Positions 1 through 8,378 of a stretch of DNA of 13,787 nt are shown piece after piece. The notes below the pieces were generated by a model. That model was not told the origin of the DNA, did not search any database, and saw only the letters and a program-made list of their open reading frames with translations. Every line of letters begins with the position of its first letter. Within the stretch, counting starts at the first letter, position 1. A program made the translations under genes and the position numbers. Origin of the DNA: Flexicrinis sp001567485 (GTDB taxonomy: Bacteria; Chloroflexota; Anaerolineae; Aggregatilineales; Phototrophicaceae); NCBI GenBank assembly GCA_030263635.1, contig SZPI01000090.1, positions 1-13,787 on the forward strand, given 5' to 3'.

Positions 1-100
1 GGGATTGGCCGCCCCGTCCCTCTCTGCCTCGTGAATAGACCGATGGGTGACCATTCGGGAACGTCGACCGGAATCCTAATCCCTGACCGCTGCCCCCTCA

Positions 101-745
101 TCACTTACCCCTCAGCACGTCCTTCGGCGCATGGCCGATGACCGCGTAGAGTGGATCGCCTGAGCGCGGCGCGTGGTCTTCGGTGTGAATGCCGTCGAAT
201 CCTGCGCGCTCCAGATAATCGATCACCAGCGCCTGATGCTTGGCGTCGTCCGTGAACAACCACACCCAGACGGCCTTTGATGGAAAACAGCGGTTGCTGA
301 AGCTGACGATGAACGGCGCTCCGGGGATGAGGACACGTCGCACCTCGCTGAAGACCTCGACCGGGCGCGTGAGATACTGTATCGACACGGTGCACAGTGC
401 GGCGTCGAACGCGCCGTCCGCGAAGGGGAGGTCGGGCGTCGTGTTGAGGTCGTGCTCAACGTAATCGTCGAGCTGCGGGTTATCGGCCATCTCTTCGCCG
501 TTCAATCCCAACCCGACCACACGGCCCAGCGCCACGTCCGGCGGCAGATGCGACCGCCAACTGCTCATCAGGTCGAGGATGCGCCCGCCCGCAGGCAGCA
601 GCGGACGGAACACGCGTTCACGCAGCATGTCGACGGCCGGCTGATCGATGTGCACGACTTTGCGCGGCATGCGGTAAAAGTGACGATCGTCGCTGTCGTC
701 CTCACGCGCGAAGTATTCGGGCGGGTAGGGCGTTGGGTCGTTCAT
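101..745 (-). CDS. Class I SAM-dependent methyltransferase (methyltransferase type 11-like) with D-L-M-S-S-W motif I
   Basis: A 214-residue soluble protein with a Rossmann-type methyltransferase core. Motif I is at residues 56-68 and reads I-L-D-L-M-S-S-W-R-S-H-L-P instead of the usual D-x-G-x-G. Next come a G-L-G-L-N-G-E-E-M segment (about 78-86), an acidic D-L-N (99-101), the F-D-A-A-L-C-T-V-S-I-Q-Y-L core (113-125), and V-R-R-V-L-I-P-G (135-142) with F-I-V-S-F-S-N-R after it. This combination marks a subfamily known from bacteria and plants whose substrate, to my knowledge, is not established. The start at 745 is chosen because an AAGGA Shine-Dalgarno (plus-strand TCCTT, 754-758) lies 8 nt upstream. 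The frame stays open further upstream, but that would run into the divergent neighbour. The enzyme is probably cytoplasmic. Small-molecule or lipid methylation is possible; the substrate cannot be read from the sequence. Confidence 0.88.
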   Translation of the reverse strand: MNDPTPYPPEYFAREDDSDDRHFYRMPRKVVHIDQPAVDMLRERVFRPLLPAGGRILDLMSSWRSHLPPDVALGRVVGLGLNGEEMADNPQLDDYVEHDLNTTPDLPFADGAFDAALCTVSIQYLTRPVEVFSEVRRVLIPGAPFIVSFSNRCFPSKAVWVWLFTDDAKHQALVIDYLERAGFDGIHTEDHAPRSGDPLYAVIGHAPKDVLRGK

Positions 746-925
746 CACACACGTCCTTGATCCGGCACGATCCGCAGAGTATGGCATGAGGGAAGCGAAC
801 GCGCATGTCAATAATGTGTGAATGGTTCCGTACAACTCTCCGACAAAAAAACCTGCCTCTAACGGCCAATGTTTCGGTACACTGCAATTCAGACGGAATA
901 GCTGGCACACTATGCCGGGGTCGCT

Positions 926-3900
926 ATGTCGCACCTGCACCCTGAACCTACATCTCACACTCACACGCCCATGCGCGAGCGCGGTCAGGCGATTATCGAA
1001 TACGCCCTGATCGCAGTCCTTGTTGGCATCGCCTTCGGGCTGGCACTCGCCGCGAGCGCGCCGGTGACATCGAACCTGTTCAATGCTGTGGTGAACGACA
1101 TCTTGCAGCAGACGGTCGTCGGCGATGCGCCCGACCGCGACGAGTTCTGGGGCACCGTGACGAAAGTCTTCGAGTTCACGCCGACCGGCGGCGCGGTCGC
1201 CACCAACACACCGGCCAACCCGACCGACATCCCGACGGCAGGCCCTTCGCCCACGCCGACCAACACATATACGGCCACCGTGCCGGCGCCAACCTCGACG
1301 CCGACGCTGACGCCGACCTACGGTGACGACTACAAGGACGCGCCGTTCAAGGACACCGCGGACGAAGGACGCCGTTGGCGTATCGACAACAATATCGCCC
1401 TCGGCGGCCTGCCGTGGACAGGTGAGTTCTATCCCAACCGCACGCTGTCCGGCACGCCCGACCACGTCATTTCCGGTATTTGGGCGCTGGACTACAACGG
1501 TGAATTCGTCGCCGGCTGGCGTTCGACCGATTTCTCGGCGACGTTTACGCGCACTATCGAGCTTCCGTCCGCCATGAGCTTATCCTTCCGTGTGGTAACC
1601 AACGATGGTGCGCGCGTCCGCCTCGATGGCAGCCCCGTCACCATCGCCGACTCCAATGGCGACACCAACAGCTGGAAGGATCAGGCCGCGACGCTCTATA
1701 CCGGCTCGCTGTCTGTGGCCGCCGGCGCGCACACCATTGAGGTCGACTACTATCAGGCCGGCGGCACGTCGATCCTGAAGGTCGAGGTGCTCGGCTCAGG
1801 CGCGAACCCCGACGACTCGGCAGTGGACGGAACCGGCACGGTCTCAGGCGGCAGCTTCAACTGCGGTTGGGGCATTTCCGACGACGAGAACGACTCCAAC
1901 ACCGAGCGCAACCTGTTCGACGATTACGTGCTGGGCGACAATCAGAGCGGCACGCTGTGCTATCTGGAGTGGCGCGGCGCCGTCCGTATCCCGGCCAGCA
2001 TGACCAATCCGCAGATGATCTTCTGGGACACGTGGGACTTCGGCAGCGCCGGCACGGATGGGTGGCTTGAGGTCGCCGAGTATATTCCGGTCGATCCGTT
2101 GGCCTTCCCGCCGACCGCCAACCGCAGCGCGATGACGTGGCAGAAGATCGACCTCGGCCGCGCCGGCACGACCAACTTCAACTGGACGCGCAACGTGGTC
2201 GATCTGGCGCCGTATATGACGGGGTTCACCAGTAACCGCCTGACCTTCCGGTTCGCGATGCGGATTTCGTCGGGCGCGGGCGGCAACCGGCAGTGGCACG
2301 TCGACGATGTCGAGTTCAAGGACAAGACGCAGCAGACCTTCAACATGGATCGGCTGTGGACGCTCAACAACGCCGACGAGCGTTTCGACTTCATCACCAC
2401 CGGCGGCATCAACAACCCCGGTGATCAGAAGTCGGGTTGGGCGCTGGTGTCGAACAACAAGTTCGGCCCGAACGGCTTGGCCTTCCACGACAGCGCCGAC
2501 GACACCGTCGACACACAGGATGCCGTCGCCGGTACCAATGGCAGCGTGTTCACCTACTATAAGCGTCATAACGACTCTCCGGTCAGCAACAATATCAACG
2601 ATGTGCGCGTCAACTACCTTGAGTTTGACGGGTTCATCGACCTGACGACGCTGCCGGCGACCGACAGCTTCGGCAACGACGGCGATCCGGTGCTGTCGTT
2701 CTATCAGGGCTATCACGTTGGGAGCCGCACCGGCTTGGTCGTGCAGTATTCGACCACGCCGTACGATGTGGCTCCGGCGGTGTGGACGACCTTCCCCGAC
2801 GGCGAAATCCGGCCGATCACGGCGACCGGAGAGATCAAGCAGACCACGCTGCAAGAGACGGTGGTCAGCCTCAAGAGCATCCCCGGCGCGCCGACGCAAA
2901 TCCGCATTCGTTTTGCGATGCTGGTGCACGCTCAGGCGGATACGAAAGATGGCTGGTGGATTGACCAGATCCGCCTCGGCCGCGACGAGACGCCGAAATA
3001 CACCGACTATCCGTTCAGCGACGACGTGCAGAACGAGGGGCCGCTGTACTTCTGGCGGTACACCGGCACATGGGGCCCGACCGACGAGCACGGTCACGTG
3101 CGCGTGGGCGCGCCGGCCACCGATGTCGAATACTCATACGGCGCTTCGCCCAACAGCAACTACATCGACGGCCAGACCACCTACTTGACGCTGCGCTGGC
3201 CGATCGACCTGTACAACGACACGACGGGCAAGATCGTGCTGATCGGGCCGGGCGTCACCACCGGCACCAACTCGTACTCGCCCGCCGCGACCAACCCGGT
3301 GCTGACGTTCTTCCACCGCCGTGAGCTGGCATCCGCTGACCAGTTCATCATCCAGTGGAAACGTGTGGACGAGCCGGACACGGACTATCGCACCTTGTGG
3401 ATCTACCGCCACAACATGGGGCGGGCGATCAACCGCACGTGGGAACCGACGAAGGTCTCGCTGTACCCGATCCTGCGCCAAATCGCGCTGGACGGCGGCG
3501 GCGCGCCGGGGGTTGGGACGGGCGCGGCCCTGCGCGATGACGACGTGGTGATCCGCTTCGCGCTGGGCGCGGACGCCTCGGCGAGCGAGCGCGGTATCTA
3601 CATCGACGACATCCGCTTTGGCGAAGATGCGACGCCGGTGTGGCGCTTGTGGCCGGTGCTGGAGAACCGGAACGATTGGTTCACAGGCACGACGATCGGC
3701 AGCGGCAGTGGTTCGACGTTCTTCAGCGAGCCGGATGGTTCGGTGGACGGCCGCCGCTTTGAGAACGACTGGAAGCTGGGCGGGACGTGGAACGCGGTGG
3801 ACTTCGAAGCCCGCGCGGGCAGCGGCGCCATGAGCTTCCACGACAGCGTGCTTGGCGGGCAAGACCGTGCTCCGGTCGGCTATGACAGTGACTTTGGCGA

Positions 3901-5539
3901 CTCGGCATGGGCCACGTTGGGCAACACCTACAGCATCCTTGAGCTGGATCGCGTCTTTGACCTGCGCGGTGTCTATGCCGACGACGAAGCGCCGGTGCTC
4001 AACTTCTGGTCACGCTACCACATCGGTCGCAATACCACGCTGCGCGTGCAGGTCTCGCGCGAGGACACGCGTTCCTTGACCGCAATCGACACCGCGGCGC
4101 AGACCACATGCGGGCCGAACATCCTCCAGTGCTACACGTTTGAACGCGGTTGGCTGCCGTGGGCAGATGTCACGTCGCCGTACTTCCCGATCGGCAGCAC
4201 CAGCGGCGACTCGAAGAGCTACGGCTGGCGGCGCTATCAGATCGACCTGTCGCCGTACGCCTACAGCGTAATCAACAGCACGGCCGGCTCGCGCATCCGC
4301 ATCCGCTTCGTGTACGACGCGCTCACGACGACGACCAACTACGATGGCTGGTATCTCGACGGCATCGACATCCGCTACCGGACGCCGTATTCCAACATCA
4401 CGGTCATCCAGAACAGCAACTTCATCGACTACGCTGGCAGCATGGTCAACTGGATCCCTGAAGGGTTGTGGGGCCTTGACCCGAACATCACGCTCGGCGG
4501 CAGCGGGGCAATCGTCAACCTCGGCGTGTGGACGGGTAACTGGATCAACTGCGCTGACTGTGAGAGCATTGGCGCGGGACTCGGCTACACCGGCGGCAAC
4601 CGGTATCGTATGGGCGTCGATCACGTGCTCGAGGTCTTGAACCGGACGCCGGTGGCAACCGTGCCCTACACACAGATCAACATCGCGCCGTCTTGTAAGC
4701 CGGTAACGGCGCTGCCGAGCTGTGACTACTTCGCCGGTGAATTCACGCTGGATGTGCTGGTCGACGGCGTGAGCTTCCAGAACGGCGTGCGCAACTTCAG
4801 CACACGTTCCGACGACGGTGTGCGCCTGAAGGTCGAAGAACTCGACTCCGGCGGCACGCCGATCCCGCCCACACCGTTCACGTGGAACGTCATCAACAAC
4901 TGGACAGATCACGGCCCGACGACCAATACAGGCAGCTTCAACTTCCTGTTTGGGCGGCGCTACCGTCTCACGCTGCAATTCTACGAAAAGACCGGCGGCG
5001 CGGTGATCCAGCTCAGCGTCAGCGATGGCAGCTACTCGTTCTCGGACAGCCCGAAGTACGGCGGCGGCCTGACACCTGATATCCCGCCGCTTGCATACGC
5101 CAACACGTCCCTGTTGGGCAATCATGTCCTCGACCTGACGACAATGGATCCCGGCAGCTACGCCCTGCTCGGCATCGAGAATAAGTACCGGTCACATACG
5201 AATAACCAATTCTGGGTGGACGTCAGTGACGATGGCGGGTTCACGTGGAACCGTCGCGATCACGATGGCGGCGCCTCCGATGACGCCGACTACGGCGATG
5301 GCGTTGTGGGCCTCGGCAATCCCTATTCGGATCCGTGGCAGCTGCGGACGTATAACCTCTCCGCGTACAACGGCAAGCAAATCCTGCTGCGGTTCCGCTA
5401 TGACCGGCAGAACTCCGACTGCTATCGGCGGTGGGACTGCGACAACAGTAATGCGATCAACGATCCGTCGCTGAACCTCGTGGATGGCTACTACGACGGC
5501 TGGTGGATCGCCTCGATCCGCGTGTTGAAGTTCCCCTAA
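926..5539 (+). CDS. Giant Flp-pilin-like surface protein with PA14-like and repeated jelly-roll (MAM-like) domains
   Basis: A 1537-residue protein. Residues 1-20 form a hydrophilic leader ending in R-E-R-G; the mature end would be Q-A-I-I-E-Y-A-L-I with Glu at +5 and Tyr at +6. This is the class III signal of Flp/type IVb prepilins, followed by a hydrophobic helix to about residue 45. A Thr/Pro linker spans about 86-131. A PA14-like domain lies at about 155-291 (W-T-G-E-F-Y at its start). Jelly-roll/MAM-like modules follow, ending in aromatic-acidic signatures near residues 457 (W-H-V-D-D-V), 677 (W-W-I-D-Q-I), 892 (Y-I-D-D-I) and 1142 (W-Y-L-D-G-I). A second PA14-like or lectin-like segment spans about 1150-1390, and a last module ends in G-W-W-I-A-S-I-R. 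The start at 926 has GGGG 5 nt upstream; ATG at 971 (M-R-E-R-G-Q) is a plausible shorter start but has no ribosome site. It is probably anchored or polymerised at the cell surface and binds carbohydrate or protein. No Tad or prepilin peptidase genes are in view. Confidence 0.85.
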   Translation: MSHLHPEPTSHTHTPMRERGQAIIEYALIAVLVGIAFGLALAASAPVTSNLFNAVVNDILQQTVVGDAPDRDEFWGTVTKVFEFTPTGGAVATNTPANPTDIPTAGPSPTPTNTYTATVPAPTSTPTLTPTYGDDYKDAPFKDTADEGRRWRIDNNIALGGLPWTGEFYPNRTLSGTPDHVISGIWALDYNGEFVAGWRSTDFSATFTRTIELPSAMSLSFRVVTNDGARVRLDGSPVTIADSNGDTNSWKDQAATLYTGSLSVAAGAHTIEVDYYQAGGTSILKVEVLGSGANPDDSAVDGTGTVSGGSFNCGWGISDDENDSNTERNLFDDYVLGDNQSGTLCYLEWRGAVRIPASMTNPQMIFWDTWDFGSAGTDGWLEVAEYIPVDPLAFPPTANRSAMTWQKIDLGRAGTTNFNWTRNVVDLAPYMTGFTSNRLTFRFAMRISSGAGGNRQWHVDDVEFKDKTQQTFNMDRLWTLNNADERFDFITTGGINNPGDQKSGWALVSNNKFGPNGLAFHDSADDTVDTQDAVAGTNGSVFTYYKRHNDSPVSNNINDVRVNYLEFDGFIDLTTLPATDSFGNDGDPVLSFYQGYHVGSRTGLVVQYSTTPYDVAPAVWTTFPDGEIRPITATGEIKQTTLQETVVSLKSIPGAPTQIRIRFAMLVHAQADTKDGWWIDQIRLGRDETPKYTDYPFSDDVQNEGPLYFWRYTGTWGPTDEHGHVRVGAPATDVEYSYGASPNSNYIDGQTTYLTLRWPIDLYNDTTGKIVLIGPGVTTGTNSYSPAATNPVLTFFHRRELASADQFIIQWKRVDEPDTDYRTLWIYRHNMGRAINRTWEPTKVSLYPILRQIALDGGGAPGVGTGAALRDDDVVIRFALGADASASERGIYIDDIRFGEDATPVWRLWPVLENRNDWFTGTTIGSGSGSTFFSEPDGSVDGRRFENDWKLGGTWNAVDFEARAGSGAMSFHDSVLGGQDRAPVGYDSDFGDSAWATLGNTYSILELDRVFDLRGVYADDEAPVLNFWSRYHIGRNTTLRVQVSREDTRSLTAIDTAAQTTCGPNILQCYTFERGWLPWADVTSPYFPIGSTSGDSKSYGWRRYQIDLSPYAYSVINSTAGSRIRIRFVYDALTTTTNYDGWYLDGIDIRYRTPYSNITVIQNSNFIDYAGSMVNWIPEGLWGLDPNITLGGSGAIVNLGVWTGNWINCADCESIGAGLGYTGGNRYRMGVDHVLEVLNRTPVATVPYTQINIAPSCKPVTALPSCDYFAGEFTLDVLVDGVSFQNGVRNFSTRSDDGVRLKVEELDSGGTPIPPTPFTWNVINNWTDHGPTTNTGSFNFLFGRRYRLTLQFYEKTGGAVIQLSVSDGSYSFSDSPKYGGGLTPDIPPLAYANTSLLGNHVLDLTTMDPGSYALLGIENKYRSHTNNQFWVDVSDDGGFTWNRRDHDGGASDDADYGDGVVGLGNPYSDPWQLRTYNLSAYNGKQILLRFRYDRQNSDCYRRWDCDNSNAINDPSLNLVDGYYDGWWIASIRVLKFP

Positions 5540-5559
5540 ACGGTAAGCGCAGCATACCG

Positions 5560-5594
5560 AACGCGCCCTCTGTCACAAGAGGGCGCGTTTGTTT
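5560..5594 (+). terminator. Rho-independent terminator after the pilin-like gene
   Basis: A perfect 11-bp stem pairs AACGCGCCCTC (5560-5570) with GAGGGCGCGTT (5579-5589) around an 8-nt loop. A short T-rich stretch (TGTTT) follows. It begins about 20 nt after the stop codon at 5539 and separates the pilin-like gene from the kinase gene, which therefore probably has its own promoter. Confidence 0.8.
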
Positions 5595-5660
5595 CCCGGC
5601 AAATGGGAATAAGGTGTCGTGCAGTAGAGAGGTCGTTAATCCTATCGGACAACCTTCGAG

Positions 5661-5666
5661 TATACT
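5661..5666 (+). promoter_or_regulatory. Candidate -10 element (TATACT) upstream of the histidine kinase
   Basis: TATACT matches the sigma-70 -10 consensus at 5 of 6 positions. It lies 30 nt before the kinase ATG at 5697 and downstream of the terminator at 5560-5594. No convincing -35 box is seen at 16-18 nt spacing, so this is tentative. Confidence 0.3.
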
Positions 5667-5696
5667 GAAGACAATCATCGCATGTGGCTCTGATTT

Positions 5697-7694
5697 ATGA
5701 TGTCGACCCGCCTCCCGGATCATCTGGAACGCCAGCTTACCGATGAAGCCGCGCGCCGTGGGATTTCCGTTGAGGCGCTGGTGGCCGGTTGGTTATCCAG
5801 CGATTCTGCCTCGTCCACTGCGTCTGTACAGCGGGATATTTACGCGCTGACCGATGCCAACCCTGATGTGATCGCGCGATTTGACCGGTCACTGCGCTAT
5901 ACCTACGTCAATCCCGCGTCCATCAAGCTGCTGACCCGTCCGGTCGAGGAGATCATCGGCGCGACATCCTACGACCTGCCCATCGCGCCTGAGTTGGCCG
6001 ATCAATTCACCAGTGACCTGCGCCGCGCGTTCACCTCTGGCAAAGAGCAGTGGACTCAATGGAGTATCAGGGGGCCGCGCCGCACGATCTACTTCGAGGC
6101 ACAGATCATCCCACTGTTCGGCGAAGACGGCGAAGTCGAGTCCGTGATGACGATCAGCCGTGAGATCACGGGGCGCGTGATGGCGGAGCTTGCGCTGCGT
6201 GACAGCGAGCGTCGTTATCGCAGTATCGTCGAAGGGCAGATTGATCTGGTGTGCTTGATCGAACCAGACGGCACGCTTGCTTACGTGAACAATGCCTACT
6301 GCGCGTTCTACGGCCGCCATCCTGAGGAGTTGATCGGCAGGAGCTTCTTTTCGCTCGTCCGGCCGGAAGACCTGCCGCAGATCAAGGATCGTTTAGCCGA
6401 GCTGCAGCGTGATCCAACGCCCCGGACGATGACCTTTCTGACGCCGGATGATTACGGCAGCGGGCGCTGGATCCAGTGGGTCGACTACGGCATTACGGAC
6501 GAAAACGGAACCTTGCAGCTCATCCAGTCCATCGGGCGCGACATCACGCATATTAAGCAGGTCGAACAAGCGCTCATCGACGAGCGTTTGCGCTATGAAG
6601 AGCTGTTCGAGCTGACGCCACAGCCGTTGTATATCTATGACGAGGAGACGCTTAGCTTCCTCAAAGTCAATGACGCGATGGTTCGCACTTACGGCTATTC
6701 GCACGAAGAATTCGCGCAGATGAACCTGCTGGATATCCGGTCGCCAATGGAGGCGAACCGGCTGCTCACGCTCCTACGCGGGGAAGCTCGTGACCAAGAC
6801 TTGATGGCCCCGTCGACGTGGCTGCACCGCCGCAAGGATGGATCGACGCTTGAGGTCGAGGCCAGCGCGCGACGGATACAGTTCAACGGCCGACCGGCGC
6901 GTTTGGTGGCCGCCGCCGACATGACCGAACGGCGCGCGCTGGAGGCCGAGCGCATGAATGTCGAGTCGCTGGAGATCGAACTCAACAAAGAGCGCGAGGT
7001 CACCCTGCTCAAGGAACGCTTCACGCAGATGGTCACGCATGAGTTCCGTACGCCGCTTTCGGTGATCGTCTCGACTATCGACATCCTCAAGAGCTACATT
7101 GATCGCCTCAGCAAAGACGACATCAGCCGCAAGCTGGACATCGTGACCAAAGAGGCGCGGCGCATGTCGACGCTGCTTGACGATGTCTTGAGTATCAGCC
7201 GCGCATCCGCGGGGCGGGTGTCCGTGATGCTGGAGACGTTCGACGCCGTCGATGTCCTGCGAGGCATTGTAGAGAACGTGAGCATGGCCGACCGGGGACA
7301 TCATACGTTTGTTATCAATCCACTGTGCAACACAGCGCCGCTGTCTGCCGACCGGCGTCTGTTCGAACAAGTGCTTATCAACCTGCTCACCAACGCGGTC
7401 AAGTATTCCCCTGCCGGGACGACGGTCTCGGCTGAAATCTGCGTCGACACCGATCATATGACCCTGCGCGTCAGCGATCAGGGCATCGGTATCCCCGAAG
7501 ACGAGCGCCATCGCGTTTTTGAGGCGTTCCACCGTGCCGACAACGCCTCCGGGATCGAAGGCACCGGCCTCGGGCTGGCGATTGTCAAGCAGAGCGTCAC
7601 GCAGTTGGGCGGGGAAGTCTACTTCACCAGCGAGGTCGGCGCAGGCACGACGTTCACGGTCAGCCTGCCGGTCGAGCCGGTGCTGCGGCGGTAA
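5697..7694 (+). CDS. Soluble PAS-domain sensor histidine kinase with RHH-like N-terminus
   Basis: A 665-residue two-component sensor kinase that would autophosphorylate on His448 and pass phosphate to a response regulator. Residues about 4-34 (L-P-D-H-L-E-R-Q-L then helix, turn R-R-G-I-S, helix) resemble a ribbon-helix-helix antitoxin-type fold. Three PAS domains follow: about 46-160, 171-287 (ending I-G-R-D-I-T) and 298-412. A helical linker runs over about 412-440. The HisKA H-box is T-H-E-F-R-T-P-L (His448). The HATPase has its N-box near Asn566 (L-L-T-N-A-V-K-Y-S), a G1 box D-Q-G-I-G-I-P from Asp594 and a G2 box G-T-G-L-G-L from Gly622. All key catalytic residues are present. No transmembrane helix is seen, so it should sense a cytoplasmic signal or cofactor. 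The start ATG at 5697 is followed at once by a second ATG; no strong ribosome site is visible. No response regulator is adjacent, so it is an orphan within this window. Confidence 0.93.
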   Translation: MMSTRLPDHLERQLTDEAARRGISVEALVAGWLSSDSASSTASVQRDIYALTDANPDVIARFDRSLRYTYVNPASIKLLTRPVEEIIGATSYDLPIAPELADQFTSDLRRAFTSGKEQWTQWSIRGPRRTIYFEAQIIPLFGEDGEVESVMTISREITGRVMAELALRDSERRYRSIVEGQIDLVCLIEPDGTLAYVNNAYCAFYGRHPEELIGRSFFSLVRPEDLPQIKDRLAELQRDPTPRTMTFLTPDDYGSGRWIQWVDYGITDENGTLQLIQSIGRDITHIKQVEQALIDERLRYEELFELTPQPLYIYDEETLSFLKVNDAMVRTYGYSHEEFAQMNLLDIRSPMEANRLLTLLRGEARDQDLMAPSTWLHRRKDGSTLEVEASARRIQFNGRPARLVAAADMTERRALEAERMNVESLEIELNKEREVTLLKERFTQMVTHEFRTPLSVIVSTIDILKSYIDRLSKDDISRKLDIVTKEARRMSTLLDDVLSISRASAGRVSVMLETFDAVDVLRGIVENVSMADRGHHTFVINPLCNTAPLSADRRLFEQVLINLLTNAVKYSPAGTTVSAEICVDTDHMTLRVSDQGIGIPEDERHRVFEAFHRADNASGIEGTGLGLAIVKQSVTQLGGEVYFTSEVGAGTTFTVSLPVEPVLRR

Positions 7695-7814
7695 GTCAGC
7701 GCCGGCCGTCTGCATGACCGGCGCAGGTTGCGTGTCCTGTATGAGCAAAAGGCGGGACGGCGCGCTATGCTTGTTACCGACGTAACGAGATCAACAGCGG
7801 AGGCAAGGCCGGTT

Positions 7815-8183
7815 ATGGCGTCCGTCATCTTCGAGATCAAACACTATCAGGTATCATGGCGGCAGTTGGAACGGCGCGACATCGGCGGCGCGCAGGTGCT
7901 GATCCGGGGACTGGTGCGCTGCACCGGTGTCGAGCCGCAGACGAAGGTCGAGTACACGCTCGACGTGTTGTTCCTCGCGCCTGAAAGCCCGTTCCCGCCG
8001 CCGTCATTCAACCCTGCCGAACGCAAGGGCGCGATGTATCTGCCAATTGCGGATTTCGGTGCGTTCGTCGAAATCCTGCGCAACGAGAAGCCGATCTTCG
8101 GCCATCTCTACGACGACCGGCCCGACTGGGTGAGCGTCACGACCAACAAAGAACCGGTCGGCAGCGGCGAAACTGGCGAGTGA
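7815..8183 (+). CDS. Hypothetical protein, 122 residues
   Basis: Not recognised. The start at 7815 (M-A-S-V-I-F-E-I-K) is chosen because GGAGG (7799-7803) and AAGG (7805-7808) lie upstream at usable spacing. An in-frame ATG at 7767 and a TTG at 7728 would add residues that look noncoding. The predicted protein is soluble, with alternating hydrophobic segments suggesting beta strands, a proline-rich loop near the middle (S-P-F-P-P-P-S-F) and a polar C-terminal tail. It has no signal peptide or membrane helix. It lies about 120 nt after the kinase gene on the same strand and could be co-transcribed with it, since only a weak hairpin without a T-tract (7699-7724) separates them. Support for coding is codon pattern, ribosome site and lack of a better frame. 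Confidence 0.6.
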   Translation: MASVIFEIKHYQVSWRQLERRDIGGAQVLIRGLVRCTGVEPQTKVEYTLDVLFLAPESPFPPPSFNPAERKGAMYLPIADFGAFVEILRNEKPIFGHLYDDRPDWVSVTTNKEPVGSGETGE

Positions 8184-8227
8184 GGGACAACCGGCCCCGT
8201 CTCCTTATGTAAGAAGTTGAAAGTGCT

Positions 8228-8247
8228 GAGTGACGAGTGATGAGTGA
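8228..8247. repeat. Three tandem GAGTGA units
   Basis: GAGTGA occurs three times (8228-8233, 8235-8240, 8242-8247), each separated by one base (C or T), giving a 7-bp period. It lies in the convergent gap after the hypothetical gene. It may be simple slippage sequence; no function is assigned. Confidence 0.6.
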
Positions 8248-8378
8248 CTGCCAGCCTTCACCGCTCGTGGAACCCTCTGAAGCAGAAGATAGAGCCTGCT
8301 GACTTTCGATAACCTACTTTAGGGAACCGGGGGCGATACGAGGTTTGGGGCATCGCCATAACGCAGGGCAGAGACGAA

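Noticed and set aside
1..100. Possible gene end to the left of the methyltransferase
   Set aside because: Only 100 nt are visible and no frame, terminator or motif can be supported.
903..915. TGGCAC with a downstream GC resembling a sigma-54 promoter
   Set aside because: The GG-GC spacing is 8 nt between the dinucleotides, two short of the required 10, and it abuts the ribosome site.
888..916. TTCAGA-N17-TATGCC as a sigma-70 promoter for the pilin-like gene
   Set aside because: Weak match in both boxes, and transcription would start almost at the ATG.
746..1465. Upstream extension of the methyltransferase frame on the minus strand
   Set aside because: The frame is open, but the added residues are Arg/Val/Gly-rich without any domain, overlap the pilin-like gene, and a good ribosome site sits at the internal ATG (745).
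1844..3097. Long minus-strand open frame of 417 codons
   Set aside because: Lies wholly antisense to the pilin-like gene, Arg/His/Val-rich, no recognisable domain; an effect of high GC at third positions.
4010..5125. Long minus-strand open frame of 371 codons
   Set aside because: Antisense to the same gene with biased composition and no domain or ribosome site.
7699..7724. GCGCCGG/CCGGCGC hairpin after the kinase stop codon as a terminator
   Set aside because: Only 7 bp with a 12-nt loop and no T-tract on the plus strand.
6774..7748. Minus-strand open frame of 324 codons
   Set aside because: Antisense to the histidine kinase, whose motifs are unambiguous.
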